A model generated the notes under the pieces. The model was not told the DNA's origin and searched no databases. It saw nothing but the letters and a program-made list of their open reading frames with translations. The translations under genes were made by a program, and so were the position numbers. This document shows positions 12,801-26,774 of a stretch of 64,000 nucleotides of DNA, piece after piece (the stretch's first letter is position 1; every line of letters begins with the position of its first letter). Location of the stretch: assembly GCA_013399895.1 (NCBI GenBank), contig VXBA01003240.1, positions 62,001 to 126,000 of the forward strand. The letters are read 5' to 3'. This stretch comes from Serilophus lunatus (Eukaryota > Chordata > Aves > Passeriformes > Eurylaimidae).

Positions 12801-15528
12801 GGCAAGACTTACATTTCCTTTGGCTATTATGCCTAAAACTTCATTCCTTTCTTAGAAGATCCAAAATTATCTTGCCTCACTCTTCTGTACTTTTTGTCAC
12901 TGAATTTCTTTATATCATCCCCACATCATGCTGTAATGTGCCATGTATTTCAAACAAACCATAAACACTTTTTCAAATCTCTCTGGATCAGTCCTATCTA
13001 ACTAGTCACTTTCTTTTTTAGTGTTTCAGCTGAGAGTTCTTGACCATAGACAAAAAGACTTTGATACTATCTGTATAACTAACCCACAGTAACCAACACA
13101 GTCCACAGATAACTGACAGCAAACAAGGAACAGAGGGGTCTCTTTCTCTCTGCTACGAGTGTGAACAACTGCAGTTGATTTGGTGCTCTGACTCTCACAG
13201 GAGAGAAGAAACTTATCTCCTATATTATTCCAAAGGAACAATGACAATTGATATCAGATCTGGTTAAAAGTCAAGATTTGTCTTTGCAAGAAGCACATCC
13301 TGTTTCAAAGCAGTTTTTAAAAGAATTTATAAATTTTTTTTTGGCTTCTAAATCCCCCCACAAAAAAATTATAGAGTTCTGATTCTCAAAATTAAAAACT
13401 CTTGAGTTATGAACAGTTTTTTCAAATGTACCAGACATTTCTGTCCCTCTCAGATTCTTAGCAGTTCTAAGGAATAGATATGAAGATGAGAGGCTTACAT
13501 GTTACTAATAACCTTTTAACTTGGAATCAAACTACAGTTCTTCTTCAGGAGGAGAGAGGTTGGAAGACCCAAGTGCCCAGGATTAAGGTGGCCTTTTTGG
13601 GGCTCCTGGACTGCTGCTCGGTTCTTGGTCTGGTGCTAGGGTTTTTTTTCTGAAGCCTGACAACAGCTATCAACAACCTGAGTTTCAATGCTAAACATGC
13701 TGGCCATTTATCACAGCCATTCCAGACCATGGCATCCAAAACAGCAGCAGGCCTCCCTGTTCCCCTTGCCACATGATGGGGCTGAAGTCTTGGTGCAAGC
13801 CTGGTTACTGTCTGGAGAACTATCAGTTAATAACTCTTCAAGTCCAGCATACCTAATGTTTCCATCATCAGATGGATTGTTTTGCTGTCTTTGTTTCTCA
13901 CGTAGTTTACATAGCAAGGTTGCCCAAGGACCATAAGCTGAAATTTCATGACATCATGAAAGGCTGGTATCATTTTAGTAATCTGACTTGGATAAGAGAC
14001 TAAACAAGTGAAATTGTCCCAGCAGAAATCTGTGGTGGTAATTTTCCTTTGAACATTTTCTGTTCTGATAAAACATAATTTTTGAACAACCAAAAAAAGA
14101 ATTAACAGAAAATTGCAAGCCACCTATACCAGAGACATACCTAAAAGCTGTCACATTCCTAGGCATCAATGCCACAAATTTTACAGGTTGAAATACTACT
14201 TGCACAATGGTATCTGAAATTCCTGACGTCAGCTGCGGACATCTGCAAAGGCAGATATCGGTAGCTTCCTATTACTGAGAATAGCCTGTAAGAAAAACAG
14301 GAAAATGTCAACAGGTTCCAGTTTTGCAACGCAGGATGACAAGGCAAGGCTTACATAATCTATGATAAACCTTATTTTATATCGAAATAATTACCCTTTT
14401 CACTGAATTAAATGGTTACAAATATAGATAATACCTCAACTATTCAACTAGGCTGCAGTACTTGTCAAGCATAAAGTCCTAAAAGTGCAATCCTGCTTTT
14501 TAAGCATGTATGAGATAGAGTTCAAGCCAGGCAAAATCCCATATGTGTTAGCAGAACTCACCTTTAGAAAAGTGTCAGGTATCAGTCACAAAAGGTTGCC
14601 TTGAAGATTCCCAGCAGTACAAAAATGGCTTGAGATCATTCCCAAAACATCTGAAGCTGGTGGGACTTAGTAGGTTTTGGGCCTCCTTTCTTATTGAGAG
14701 CATTGCTAGTCATATTAATGTAATCTTTAACAATATATATATATATACTATTTTATTGAACACTGACATTGGTTGCTTTCCACTACTAAAACCTACAGAG
14801 ATTTATTATTTTTTAGTGATTGTCAAAATCAATGTTCTTAAATCCATATATAGATTTCTTAAATCATTGACATGGATTTTCAAAAACTCTGATCATCCAC
14901 TGCTTTATGTGTAGTCTTCATTTTTGTACCACAACTATCTTTTGGATTATTTAGTATAAAAGTCTTTGGACAACACTTAAACAGTTTAGAATGATTTATA
15001 TTTTAATTTGGTGTCCAATTCATGTCTGTCTTAATGTATCTACTCAGTGAAAAAGTAAAGATATTGCAAGCCATGTTGTTTCCTTATTACAATTCTTTCT
15101 CTTATCACAGTTTCTCATGCCATTTTGAAATCATATGGAATCAACAAAAGTTGGTTAGAAAGTGTTACTGTCTTTACTATTTAAGCAGGCAGATGTAAGT
15201 TAGAAATTCGGAAGAAAATCAGAGATCTTAACAGCTTTGATCTAGTAGGGGGGTTTTTTTGTAAAGGAGATAGCACCTTGCAAGGAGAAAAAAAGAAAAG
15301 TCTGAACTGGAGTTATTATAGCAGTAATGGTAAAAACAATCTTTAATGAAAATCATATTTATTTATAATATATTTATTTCTTTTAATTTTAAAAAACACC
15401 AGTTGCATAGATCATTAACATATCAAGTATCTGTATTTTGTATACAACTGGTTACAAAGTAAAGTCACATGAATTCAGTACCGGTACAGAATTGGAAGTA
15501 GAATATTTCAATTATTTGATTTGCATAG
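9851..15528. other. Intergenic DNA upstream of CA1-like relic
   Basis: No coding exon recognised. A first exon of the carbonic anhydrase relic (expected to end in a WGYxxxNG-coding segment) should lie in or left of this stretch but I could not find it. Contains an (AAAC)-rich patch near 10,262-10,302, a short (TA)n run near 14,733-14,748 and a possible very degenerate CR1 tail near 12,430-12,480. Confidence 0.5.
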
Positions 15529-15726
15529 GACCTAACTACTGGCATTAAGTTATACTCTGTTGTCATTGGAGACCATTATTTTCCTATAGATATTAAAACT
15601 AGGAAGTCAAAAAAGATCCATTTTTGGGTGTGCTCTGGATCACTGGGAAACATTTCACATGCAAAGAGATCATCAATGTTGGACTTCCATTCCATGTGAA
15701 ATTTGAGAATAAGGACAACCAATCAG
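15529..15726 (+). pseudogene. CA1: CA1-like pseudogene exon 2
   Basis: Acceptor AG at 15,527-15,528. Starts GPNYWH, then TAA (15,546-15,548) where the family has Glu. An extra A near 15,552 shifts the frame to YSVVIGDHYFPIDIKT, and a loss in the A-run 15,609-15,614 restores it, giving ITGKHFTCKEIINVG then FHVKFENKDNQS. The proton-shuttle His64 position is Leu (GLPF for GHSF). The donor is GC (GCGAGT, 15,727-15,732) instead of GT. Total length stays at 198 bp. Confidence 0.88.
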
Positions 15727-15780
15727 GCGAGTAAAAAGTGGACCTGAAAAGGGGGATGTAAGACATTTTTTGTTTTCATT

Positions 15781-15813
15781 CTCTCTCTCTCTCTCTTTTT
15801 TTTTTTTTTTTTT
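15781..15813. repeat. (CT)n followed by T-run
   Basis: Eight CT units followed by about 17 T in the second intron of the CA1-like relic, about 54 bp past its exon 2. Simple-sequence repeat. Confidence 0.95.
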
Positions 15814-16919
15814 AATGTATATAGAAACCAAGACTAGTTGCTTTTCAGGGGTATTTATATAGATTAGGATATGCTTGCTAATTTTGTCATAATAGTTGGC
15901 AACACCCTTTAAATGTCAGAGAAGATCCAAATTATGTTCTTTAAAATTAGGACTTGTTAGCAAGTGATATTTTGTCAATAGCAAAAGGGCTGGTAATTTC
16001 CCAGTAGGAAACCTCCAGGACAATCACTGACTTGGGGAGGGGAAGGTAGGAGGAGAATGTCTAAACACAGTTACCCAATTGTGCTTTTTTTTTTTTCCCC
16101 TCCCTATCTACAGCAGAAGATTCATGCATATATAAAAGTTACAATATAACTCTATATGGAATCGCTCTGGACTGTGGGTTATTTTCCCTCAGAGAGTCTT
16201 ATTACCTTGTTAGCAAAGGAGGTTTCTTTCTGCTGATTTATAATGTTAAGAATGCTGTTAAGAACTCCAGGTACATATATCTAAGCCTGAATAATTACAG
16301 GTGCCTATCACTACAGTGAAAATCAATACACATTTATGTGTTTTTAAGTAAGGAATTAATGATGATGAACAATAAGCAGCATCAATAACATCAGTGAAGA
16401 CATGTGGTAGCTCATAATCTAAATTCAGAATCATCAAGTATCTATAACAGTTGCTTCTGTGAAGAAAAAGACGCCTAAAGTACTGTAATAAATAATACAA
16501 ATTTCAGTAGAAGTGAATTCAACAACGTAGGATTGTACATTCTTCAGTTCTTAAAATTCAATTACTGCTTTTGGCAAACTGCTGGTTTTCTGCATTATTT
16601 TTGCGGTTATTTTCTCTCTGTAGTAGAAGGTGTATTCATGTATATTTCACCTGAATTTTGGAAGCATGTCAAGGAGACATGCAGATTTACTATAACCAAT
16701 GCACTCATATACATACCTAGAATAAAAACTTTCAATGACTTAAAACTGTATAAACTGTCAGTTTGGGTTGTTTTCTCCAGATACTTAAAAATAATCTTAT
16801 GTCAAAAGATGTTAACAAAGAGAAAACTGCTTGCATATTACAAAAACCTTTGAAACCTATAACTTGCCTGTCAGGAAGACTTGATTGATGAAGTTTTTAC
16901 CATACTTCTTGCATTTCAA

Positions 16920-17038
16920 TGCTGATAGGAGGACCTCTCATCAGAACACATACACTGAGTCAGTTCCATTTCCACTGGGGCCAGAACAAAGAGCAAAGCT
17001 CAGAACACACAATGGATGGAAGGAGATGTGCCACAGAG
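16920..17038 (+). pseudogene. CA1: CA1-like pseudogene exon 3
   Basis: 119 bp with an open frame LIGGPLIRTHTLSQFHFHWG then SSEHTMDG. The zinc ligands equivalent to His94 and His96 (FHFHWG) and the Glu106-His107 pair are kept, and the donor GAG|GTAGTC is normal. The acceptor reads CAA at 16,917-16,919 where CAG is expected, so splicing into this exon should fail. Confidence 0.9.
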
Positions 17039-18949
17039 GTAGTCAGTGAAAGAAAAGTCAAAGTCAGGTTTTCAAAGTCCAGTCATATATATCGTCCCTA
17101 GGAGAAAAGAAATAAAAAGCATGTGTAGACAGCATTGATTGTTATTTTATTTTGCAAAAGCAATGCCATCTCTGCATATGCAGAGTTGACTTTGCAAGAG
17201 CAAAGCGGGTTATGTTGTCAGTTAGTTTAAAAGCTTATTAAGCTAAATTTAGATAATCTAAGTCCATATTTAAATAATGAAATAGAGCTGTGAGGTACAG
17301 GTACAAACAAAATAAGCAACCTCTATTAAATTTTTCAAAGGTCAGCTGTACAAGTACATTCAGCTGTTTTTTTATACAGTCTGATCACCCAATGCCCCAC
17401 TATAATTGCAGCTGGATCTCCTCAAAGCTACAAGTATGCTGATCACTTTAAAGTGGTTGGGTTTGTTGTTTTTACTCCTGGCTTTTCAAAAACAGTAAGT
17501 GAGGAGGAAACCAAAAAGAAATTAATGAAGCAAATTGGAAAAAAGTTATCTGGTAAGTGCTCCAGCAGCTGTCCAGTACATTAAATATCTTCAGATAATG
17601 AAACGAGATCTGATTTACAAAAAACTAAAACCTATCTCCAAAGTAGCAGATTTTATTTGTTTTCACTGACCTTCGTGTCCTGCTAATATCAACGTTCTAC
17701 AAATTATTCATGTTCAATTCATGTAATGTTATCTTTGACAGCATTTCAGATTTTATGAACATTACAACATGACAAACTAGGGATTTGGATGATATATTTT
17801 TAATCTAGGCACTAAGAGCATACTGCCAGAAGTGTCTTCCTAATAGAAGATTTTCTGCTGCCAGAAGTTATCTCACTTGATACAGCCAAGATAAGAAAGG
17901 GGTGTCCCTTTAGGATAGTTTTCTGTTGTAAAGAGATAATACACTTGAGCTGTGTTTAAGCAGCACATGATTAGGTGTTTAATTGTTTGCTTTGAATCAA
18001 TAGTTTAATATATGTTGAAACAGTAAAGTTTTAAGTTGAAAAGACAGAAATTCACATTTAAAATTACAAGAAATTAGGGAAAAAATGGGATTGAAATCAG
18101 AATTTTAAATTTATGTGCATCATATTATCATTTCCATGTTCTGTTTCCATATTTTAGAATCTCTTTATATTTTAAGAAGTTTTTTCTATTTTCTCTTGTG
18201 ATGTTGCTGAATCATTTATACTAGTAAACCAGGATTAGGCTATTTCCATAGAGTTACACAGTTCCTACAGAAGTGCTAAGCATATTTGTAGGTGAGATGG
18301 CATTTAAAGAAATCCTTATGATTTCCAAGTTCTGCAAGCTTTGGAAATTTATATTTCACAAAAATTAACAGCTCAAGCTACAATATGCAAAACACGAGGC
18401 TGAACGAATGTTCCTTAAAACTCTATCAAAGCAAATACAGTCAAATACTTGCTGAAAGATCTATATGGAATATAAGCCGTCCACAGTCATGACATTCATG
18501 TCTATACCATCAATCTTTTGCAGTAAATGGACTATTGAAAATAACTATTGCGCTATGTATAACAAAAAGGTTACACACATCAAAATGATATTTAATTTAC
18601 TACATTTTTAAAGACATAGAAATAAAGCCATGCATAGGAGACTTAGCAATACAGTTAGAAAATTATATGTCCCTTGTAAATTGCGATTTTCCTCATCTCT
18701 GCGTACCTACCCCTAAATTGCTTTCAGGAACATGTGCAGTTCTGCATACCCCAGGGTAAAGCCTGGGTATGAGCCTGGACAATGCCAGGGAAATTCAGCT
18801 GACCACCATAAATCTGCAGGAGTTCATAAGCATGCTTTCAGCTTCATGGTCAGACTCCAGGAGTGCAGAGCGGATTTACTATTTCACACTAATTGAGGCA
18901 GTACTTTGAAACAGAACCACCAAAATTGATCCTGTCAATTGCTTTTTAG

Positions 18950-19045
18950 CTTCCTCTCGTTCACTGGAAAGCAGACAAGTATTTAAATGCAGCTGAAGCT
19001 TTCAACAAGCTGGATGGCTTGGCATTTGTCTTTGTTTTCCTGGAG
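18950..19045 (+). pseudogene. CA1: CA1-like pseudogene exon 4
   Basis: 96 bp between a good acceptor (CTTTTTAG) and donor (GAG|GTCAGT), fully open: LPLVHWKADKYLNAAEAFNK then LDGLAFVFVFLE. The family pattern LHLVHW...DGLAVVGVFL is plain. The third zinc ligand (His119 of LHLVHW) is replaced by Pro. Confidence 0.92.
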
Positions 19046-19248
19046 GTCAGTTACTGACATACTGGAAAACATATATCTTTCACTTCCCTTTCTTTATCAA
19101 ACAGCAGAAAAATACATCTTTGTGTTAAATAGATGGAGCTGATTGTCTCTTAATCCTGATATAGCACATATTTCCAACTTTGCTCATGCTTCTAGATGCA
19201 TGTTTTACCCAAATGGCCATTTAATCCACAGACCCTTCAAGAAGAGCT

Positions 19249-19302
19249 ATATATGCTTTATATGCTATATATGCTTTTTATGTATATGCTTTAAAGCATA
19301 GG
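19249..19302. repeat. Imperfect 'tatatgcttt' tandem repeat
   Basis: About four imperfect copies of a TATATGCTTT unit in a row, in the relic's fourth intron between exons 4 and 5. Confidence 0.6.
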
Positions 19303-19880
19303 TGCTATGAACTTGTAGTGTTTCATTCACCTTCATAACAGGAAATGCTCACACCTTTTGTGTTTGCTTACCACTTCATTTACAACAATGGATACTTTCT
19401 CAGACAGATGGTTTGAGACACATTTGTCTATCAATCAGAAAAGAAAATTCTAAATCAGAACTCCAAGAAATCTTGAATCCATGCACATGACATACTTAGC
19501 CTTTCAAAATCAATTGAGGCAGGAAAAATAATTCTTTATTATTACACATTATTAAATACTGTTAAGTATAGTTACTCATAGAAGAAAGATACCAGCAAAA
19601 TGCTTTTCAAAGCACATTTCAGGAATAAGTACATATGAACAATGCAATCATTTACTTCTGAACCATAGATTTTTGCACCACTGTTTGCATTATTCTACAA
19701 AGTGAAGGAAAACCTGAAAACTTCCTGTTATTTTTCTTAAAAGTTCTAATTTTGTCTTGTTCATAATGGGTTTCCAAAGTTCAACTAATCATCACTTATA
19801 ACTCATATTGTTATTCTTGATCCTGTAAGAATAAATCTGTTGTTACTTATGTAGGGTTTTAAAGTATTTTTGATTTACAG

Positions 19881-19943
19881 CTTGGCTTATGCAACAAAAA
19901 CCTGAAGGGTATCTTAAAGGTCTTGGATCCAGTAAAGACTAAG
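19881..19943 (+). pseudogene. CA1: CA1-like pseudogene exon 5
   Basis: 63 bp with acceptor TTTACAG and donor AAG|GTAAAC, open frame LGLCNKNLKGILKVLDPVKT then K. Human CA1 has [21 protein letters not shown] in the same exon, same length and phase. Confidence 0.85.
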
Positions 19944-22900
19944 GTAAACATAATCACAGCCTGATCATGACAATATAGATAGAAGTTCAATTAAAATATA
20001 CACCATCTCTCATCTGCCTTTTCGAAGACTTTAGAGTAATGCAGACGTTCATCTGAATGAGGCTGTTGAGGTGTGAAAGGATGATCCTGGGCATGAGTTT
20101 ATGGGATCCCATAAGAAATTTTGTATTATTAGGGCTACATCCTATAGAGAGATATGGCCTTTTTGTGTAGAAGTAAGAGTTCACCATTCATGGTTCCTCC
20201 CTAATCCCACACTTCCATCCGTACATCTATTTAAACTTACTCCTGGTGTTTATCACCAGCACAGCCTCACAATAACCAAACTGAAATTTCACTCAGTTAA
20301 AGGAAAGAAAAAACAGGGAGAAGACATAAGAGCAGAAATGCACTTCTCTTGGTTGGTGTGTAAAACAGTGACTATTCCCACTAAGTCTCTCATAAAAGCA
20401 CAAGATAAGCAGAGTTATAATCTGCAATGAAACAGAATTGTAACAGTGGTATGCTATCAGTGTTTTAAAAGGAATTGCGTGATAATTCCTGTTTTATTTT
20501 ACCTGAAGATCTAACAAATACTTATTTGACATATGTACATGGAAAAATAAAGGGTCTTGGTCTGTCTGTACATTTAAGTCATAGAATTACAGCACCAATT
20601 TCACTATTTCCCAAGAACAGCAATACTCGCCTCTACAAATGTCTCCAGTCAAGACAACTGAATTACTTAATGGCCGGCAGCAGCAAAGGTCTGAAGAAGA
20701 TAAAGTCAGATTCTACAAGGAACAACATAAAGCATTAGAACAGAAATTCAGTTTCCAGTTGATCCCACTTGTAACTTAAATGTTTTTTGACTGAAATGAA
20801 GTACCTTCCTTAAATTATGTAACTCAGCATTATCTGTTGGGGTTTTGCAGCACATGTTACTACAGATAGAGTTTCTTCTTTTACATTTGCATGCCTTGGT
20901 CTATAGAGCAAAGCTGTAAACAATTACAGGTCCTCATGCTTCCTCTATAAGCTACAGAGTAATTTCAAATTCATATTCCAAACATATTCAAAAGCTGAAT
21001 TCTTTTAAAGGTAAAATCCCACTTTTGCTGCAATCAGCAGCATTCAGCAGGACGTACTCGTAGGACCACCTTTTAAGCTAACAAGTGTGTGTATCCAGCA
21101 ACTGGATCAATAAAGTCTTGGTCAGTCACCACCACAATGTAGTAGCATCAAGTATCTCAGAACATGTGAAATGAAATTATCTTATACCTGGTTGGCTTGT
21201 GTGGCCTTGCTGCCTGATGTCTGTGCAGCCTCTTAAGCCCAATGGCAAAAGTCAGTACTCTAACTTAATTCAGTGCAATGCATTAGTAAGAAACACAGTG
21301 AAATCATACCAAGAGTTTTTTTATTCCATTCTAAAACAGGTGCTATATTTATGGCTAATTTTCCATATGAAACAGGTTTTGAGATGTCACAAGCAATTTA
21401 CACCTGAAAAAAGTAAAAAAGAGAGAGGTCATTTAGTCTTATTCTCCTAGCTTGAAACTAAGGGAAAAAATTGTTAATTGAAAGTGCAGAAGAGTGAGCA
21501 CAAACTGCAGATTAGCACATGGCAGCTAAAATGCAATACTTCAGCTTTGTCTCAGACCTCCACCTTGATTAGTGAAAATTGCCCTTTTGTCAGTAAAGCA
21601 TATTTTCTTAATAATATCAATCTCTGATGCAGAATCGTGAACAAAATGGGAGCTAATCCATGAACATGAGAATGAAGAATTCATAAGCACTCTCCACTTC
21701 TGTGCTAATTAAAAGGCAGAAAAATCAACATTCAGTCAGATAGTCTTGCCATCCTCATCAGCAATACCTACTCCTATTACCTTATTAAGCATAGCTAGTA
21801 AAATGCCTCTTTCTGTTCATTAGATTACAAAATTTTAGGAGAGGCAAATAATTCTGTCATATAATTGATACCGTCTTAATTAGCAATCCTGAAACCACCT
21901 TACTTTCTCTGCTTTAGTGCAACAACTGCATCATCCCTTCAACTGCCATGAACAGGAGAAAAATCCTGAAGAATCTCTTCTCTCAATTCTCCATGATTAA
22001 AAAAAAGTAAATATGATTGTGCTTGTGGAAAAAAGCGAAAACAGAGACACAGTTATATCAGTTTGACTGGTTTCAGAGGAATTATCTTCCTTGTGATGGA
22101 AAAAAAAAAATTCACAAAGAGAACATCATTAAGAAATAGAAACAAATCTGTTAGGCAGAACAATAGCTGATATTCATTGTATTGGGTGATATGTAACTTC
22201 TGCTTAATTGCTCTTTAATATACATACACACACCAAGGTGATAATTCAAGAGCGGGCTGGGAAAAGCCCCAAACTTCCCTCTCTCTTCATACTCCAAGGG
22301 AAATCAGCTTCATGAATTGGAACAGCATTTACCCTTTCTCATGACACCTGTAAGAGAAACCAGAGGGCAGTGGAGGACTGACCAAGCATGACACATGCCT
22401 GATGGCCCATTGGTGTATCTCACTTGGCAGGAACATGGCTGCTGAAGCAAAGCCTCAGTTACCAGATATGCCAGGACAGAGAAGCAGTGTGTGCCTGCCA
22501 AAATGCTGCCATATAGCATGGCGACCCATGCCAGGGCCACATCACAGAATTCAGCCACAGCTGAGCCTTCTGGCTGCTGGGCTGACACCTCTGGTGACCA
22601 GTTCTGACTTTGTCAGTACCAGGTAAGTTTCTTAAGCGTTGTTTTTGACCTTACGATCACAAAAACCATCAGCTCTTCATGGGAAACCTGGTGGCACAAG
22701 GACACATTTTTCTGAGGCACCACAAATTTGAGTTGTGGTGATGATTTGTCCTGCTCTTATTCTCACTGGAGACTTTATCAAACTGCCCGTTGACTGAAGT
22801 AGGATGGGATAAAGCGATGAGTGGGGCTGAAAGACTGGAAAAAAATTAGTCTGGCATGACTAAATCTAATGCAATTAAACCTCATGTCTATTTGTGATAT

Positions 22901-25900
22901 TCAGTATCCAGATCAATACAATAATGTGAATTGCTAATGGTTGGACTTGATGGTCCTAGAGGACTTCTCCAACTGAAATGGTTCTGTGATTCTGATATAA
23001 AAGAACAAGTCATGCACTGCCAATACTTTTATAAATGCTACCTCTGAGCATACCCTCTCTTGCCCTGCTGTTTGCTCCAACCTTCAGCTGGAGGGTGTTA
23101 ACTAGGAGAGAACTAAGGCCTCAGGCAATCTGGTCATCTGGGCCACCCCTTGAAACCAAATTGCTTCCTCATGATAAGGAGACACCAGCCCTTAGCACAC
23201 CAACAATGTGACATCAAGCGTTTAGATTTACTCTTGAAAAATGTGTTAGGACAGATTTGGTAGCAGTGGCGCAAAAAGGTGTCAGCTACTGATGCAATAG
23301 AACCACTCCTGTCTTATCAGAAAGTTCCCCATGAGGAAGAGCAATGAGGGGGACATCCACAGCTCCACTGTGTAAGTGATTCAGTTTCCCCTGCAGTCCT
23401 CAGCAAGAGACCAGGTCAGCACATCCCCCTCTGCCTCTCACCAAACTGTGTGCTCTACCATTGATTCGCACTATTGTGAAGTGTGGTCTAATATCCTCTC
23501 AAAAAACTTTATTCTTAATTATCTTCAGTGAATTTTTCTGCAACATATTTTGGAGGCATGGTCCCAAGGATCCATCGTGTCTTGTGCCTGTGAAAATGCA
23601 CGTAGTTAAGATAAATATCTGAAACAGCCAGCAGTCCAGCTATTCAGAGTTTTTTTAGCCCTTTAACAAGTCCTGCAGTATTAATATTAAGGCAGGATTT
23701 TACAAGGCTAACAGTTTTGCATTTATTTTATATATTCCACAGTAAAGTCTGTAACATGGATTCTTTTGTTATTGGGTCAAGGGAGAGAAAGGGTCTAGGG
23801 AAAGCCTCCAGATAGCTTTAGGTAGTTATTGCAAAGGAAATCTCTGGCAAGTCCTACAGAATTGTTTCCTATTTCACTCATTGTATCCTGCTTCTGGCCT
23901 CCTAGGTTCTGCTGGCAGGATCATTGCTGCGCTATCCTCTGATCCTTTAGCCCTCCCTCCAAGTATTCGTTCTATGCATATTTCTTTCTTCAAGTGACAT
24001 TTTCTCTCATTCGATAATATCTGATTGACGAGAGTGAGGTGGAGAATGGATATTTGGCTCAAGCAGTTGCAAGACCAAACGCTTACATACAGGAGATCAA
24101 GCTATGATCTACTTCTGAAATCTCATTTCCGTGATACTGCAATAAGTTGTGGCAGTTGTGAAAGAAGCATAGACCTAATTCAAATAAATTATTAAATATA
24201 GCAATATTGTAAGTATAAAGGAGCAGTTATTAAAACCTAATTGTTCAAGGCTGTGATGTACACAGTGCTCATACTCATGTTCTTCTGTATATCTGCAAGC
24301 ATAAAGGGATATAGTTATTCCAGTTAGATAGTCAGACTCAGCAGCTACTCCTGAGCCCTTTTTCCTAAAGATTATGCTTTAGAATTGCTAAACATCACAA
24401 CAGGAGTGACCCACTTGCCACATGGCTGGAGCTTCAATTAACTAGATCTTTTAGGTAGTCAGTACTTCAAGGAAATTAAAAGCGACTTTTTAATGGCTAA
24501 ACAAGGAGTTAAGTGTCAGTTTGAAATACTGATGCGATGTGTCTACTGCAAAGCCACAAAGAAAAGTGGTGCAATGTTAGGGACAGAAAAGAGTTTCTGC
24601 ACAGAGTTTCCACAGTAGATGTAACTCAGTCCCCTAGAGCAGACCCACCATTAAAATACTGCTTTCCAAAAACACCCTCTACTGCTCTCCCTGAGACAGT
24701 TATCTGACCTGCTTTAGCATTAAGTCAACTCCTTCTTCTCGCCCAGTTTTCCAGGCTGCAAACAAGAAGGCCTCTCTTTCCTCACAGAGAAAGAAGAGGG
24801 GACTCAATTTCTAAGTGCTCCTGTCTTCCTTAGTATCACCTGCTTGGTCCTGGCTCTGACCACAGGACAGTTCTTTCTAGTTTGACCACATATCTAACAA
24901 AGGCAGTAGCTGTTTCCATCGTTAAACTGCATTCACTTAAGTACTAGCTTCTGTAATACAAAAATCTTGAAACTCTGCTGAAAGACAACATAAATGACAA
25001 CATGAAAGATACAAAGAAAAGAACAAGCATTGAAATACCATTTTGCAGAAAAGTAGAGGCACATGGAAATTTACAACAGGACTCAGAAAATGCATTTTGG
25101 CATCTATAGTGAAACTTAGGATGAATGCCAGTAGCTAAATTCAGTAGAGAACTCCAGAACACAGATACCAGGCTGCCTCCGTCATTTATGAGACATCTAA
25201 ATACCACCGTTGTGCAGGAATGCCACATGCAGTTGTGCCCACACAGCAGCCAGCTTATAAAGACTTAAGTGTCCAGACAGAGTGGGGACAAGGTATACAC
25301 AGCCACTCCAATGTTATTTAGAAAGGAGGGGGATGCTGGTGAACTCCTAGGTCACACTGCTGCACATGGCATTCCAAGCATGCACCAGAAGTGTTAGCAA
25401 AGCCCATGCTAGCAACTGGAGAGGGACAGGTATTGTTCATGGTCAAGTAGGAGCTCCCCAGTGTGGTTTTGGAAAATGTCAGCTAGAGGTCTCTGCAAGA
25501 GGGCCTCAATTAAGTGATCTAGGTTTTCAATAGACCATGTGGAACATACTATGCAGGAAAGTTCAGCTGTACAGGCTTAGGACATGTTTTGGCCCTTATT
25601 CCAGGACCAGAAAGTGAGTCCTGGCTTGTTCTATTTACCACAAGAGGCACGGAGAATGAATTCACTTCAAAGCACAGCAGATATGCTTGATTCCCCTCTG
25701 GAAAAGCAAGGGGTATTGGTAGCTAACACACTCATTCCAGAAGTGTATTGTTTGTCCTTGCTCAGCCTGAGGGATCCCTGTTGCCTTCACAAGTGCTGTG
25801 ATGGGCAGACTTTGAATCAGCTACATCGTTTTTTAACAGAAACTCTTCTGTCATGTAACTTAGTAGTACTTACATTGTGAGTGTGATATCACACCTCTCT

Positions 25901-26770
25901 GTGAAGTCGGAAAACAAAGTGATAACAAACAAGAATATGCAACTAAATTAGTTCTTTTTAACGATCTAGCCATTCTTTTGGTTAGTGCTTTTACACCTTG
26001 GCTGCTTAGCTTTTTCCCCGTCAAATGAGACAGGTAACAGTGCACTAAGAAGCATTAGCTCATGTTTGTTCATTGCCAACTTCTGCAAGAGCGCTAAGTC
26101 CTAGAAGCAAAGCACATCTTAGCACTCAAAGATATGCAGGCTGAACACCTGATGTAGTGCCCAGGCTGGGATGATTACTTGTTCTGAAGAAACTATATAA
26201 CAGCCTTAAGCCATAATAGAAAACAAGTCCACTACAGACATATAAAAAAGAGCATGTAAAGCTCAATTAAATAGCAATACACACTTTCCAGAAAATTAAA
26301 TGGAGCTTTCTCCATTTCAATAAAAAGCAGTCCAATCAGTCATGTTTTACTCTTGTATGAATTACTGGATGCAAGATGCAAGAGCAAATTCCTCAGTTTA
26401 ATCTTTTTTTTTTTTTTAATCTCAGCACATTTTAGCAGAATGCCTCTGCAAACACCTGTGAACACATTGTCATGATGCAACAGTCCAGTCCCTTGGAAAA
26501 AGTGACGCACAATCATGGGACTCTGTATTACTTAAGCAATATCACACCTAAGCAGTGTGTTTACCCAAGTGCTGTTCAGCTCCGATATCCTGGGTGTTCC
26601 CACTCGGCTATTAGATGACCAAGCTGCATGGGGAGATTACTATATTACATCCTGATTGTCATAACCCAGAGGTGGGGGCCTTGTAGGCTGTATATATACT
26701 CTGTACACTGACAGAGAGGGGCAAATCCAGATCAGTAGAAATGACAGATATGCAATAAATAAATTAAAAA
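19944..26770. other. Long relic intron, nearly empty
   Basis: After exon 5 of the carbonic anhydrase relic. I searched this stretch on + for exon 6 (156 bp, normally holding the Thr199 active-site segment) without a convincing hit. The only repeat recognised is a CR1 tail at 22,930-22,996. Open frames at 20,101-20,430, 20,475-20,738 and 25,584-25,880 have no recognisable domain. Confidence 0.5.
22930..22996 (+). repeat. CR1 LINE 3' tail
   Basis: Typical CR1 3' terminus on the plus strand: 'ggttggacttgatggtcct' followed by 'ggttctgtgattctgat', the octamer-like tail. Confidence 0.8.
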
Positions 26771-26774
26771 AAAA

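Noticed and set aside
1..15528. Search for CA2/CA3 exons on the minus strand
   Set aside because: No HFHWG-, LVHW- or WTYPGS-coding segment found; these genes, if present, lie further left.
17412..17494. Apparent exon with acceptor and donor, encoding a YADHFKVVGF-like stretch in the CA1-like relic
   Set aside because: It superficially resembles carbonic anhydrase exon 4, but a far better exon 4 with the exact 96-bp length lies at 18,950-19,045, and this one has the wrong length and frame.
23874..24062. Possible exon 6 of the carbonic anhydrase relic on plus (TTTCACTCATTGTATCC near 23,873)
   Set aside because: Only a few codons resemble FTNFDPS; the match does not extend and frames do not follow.
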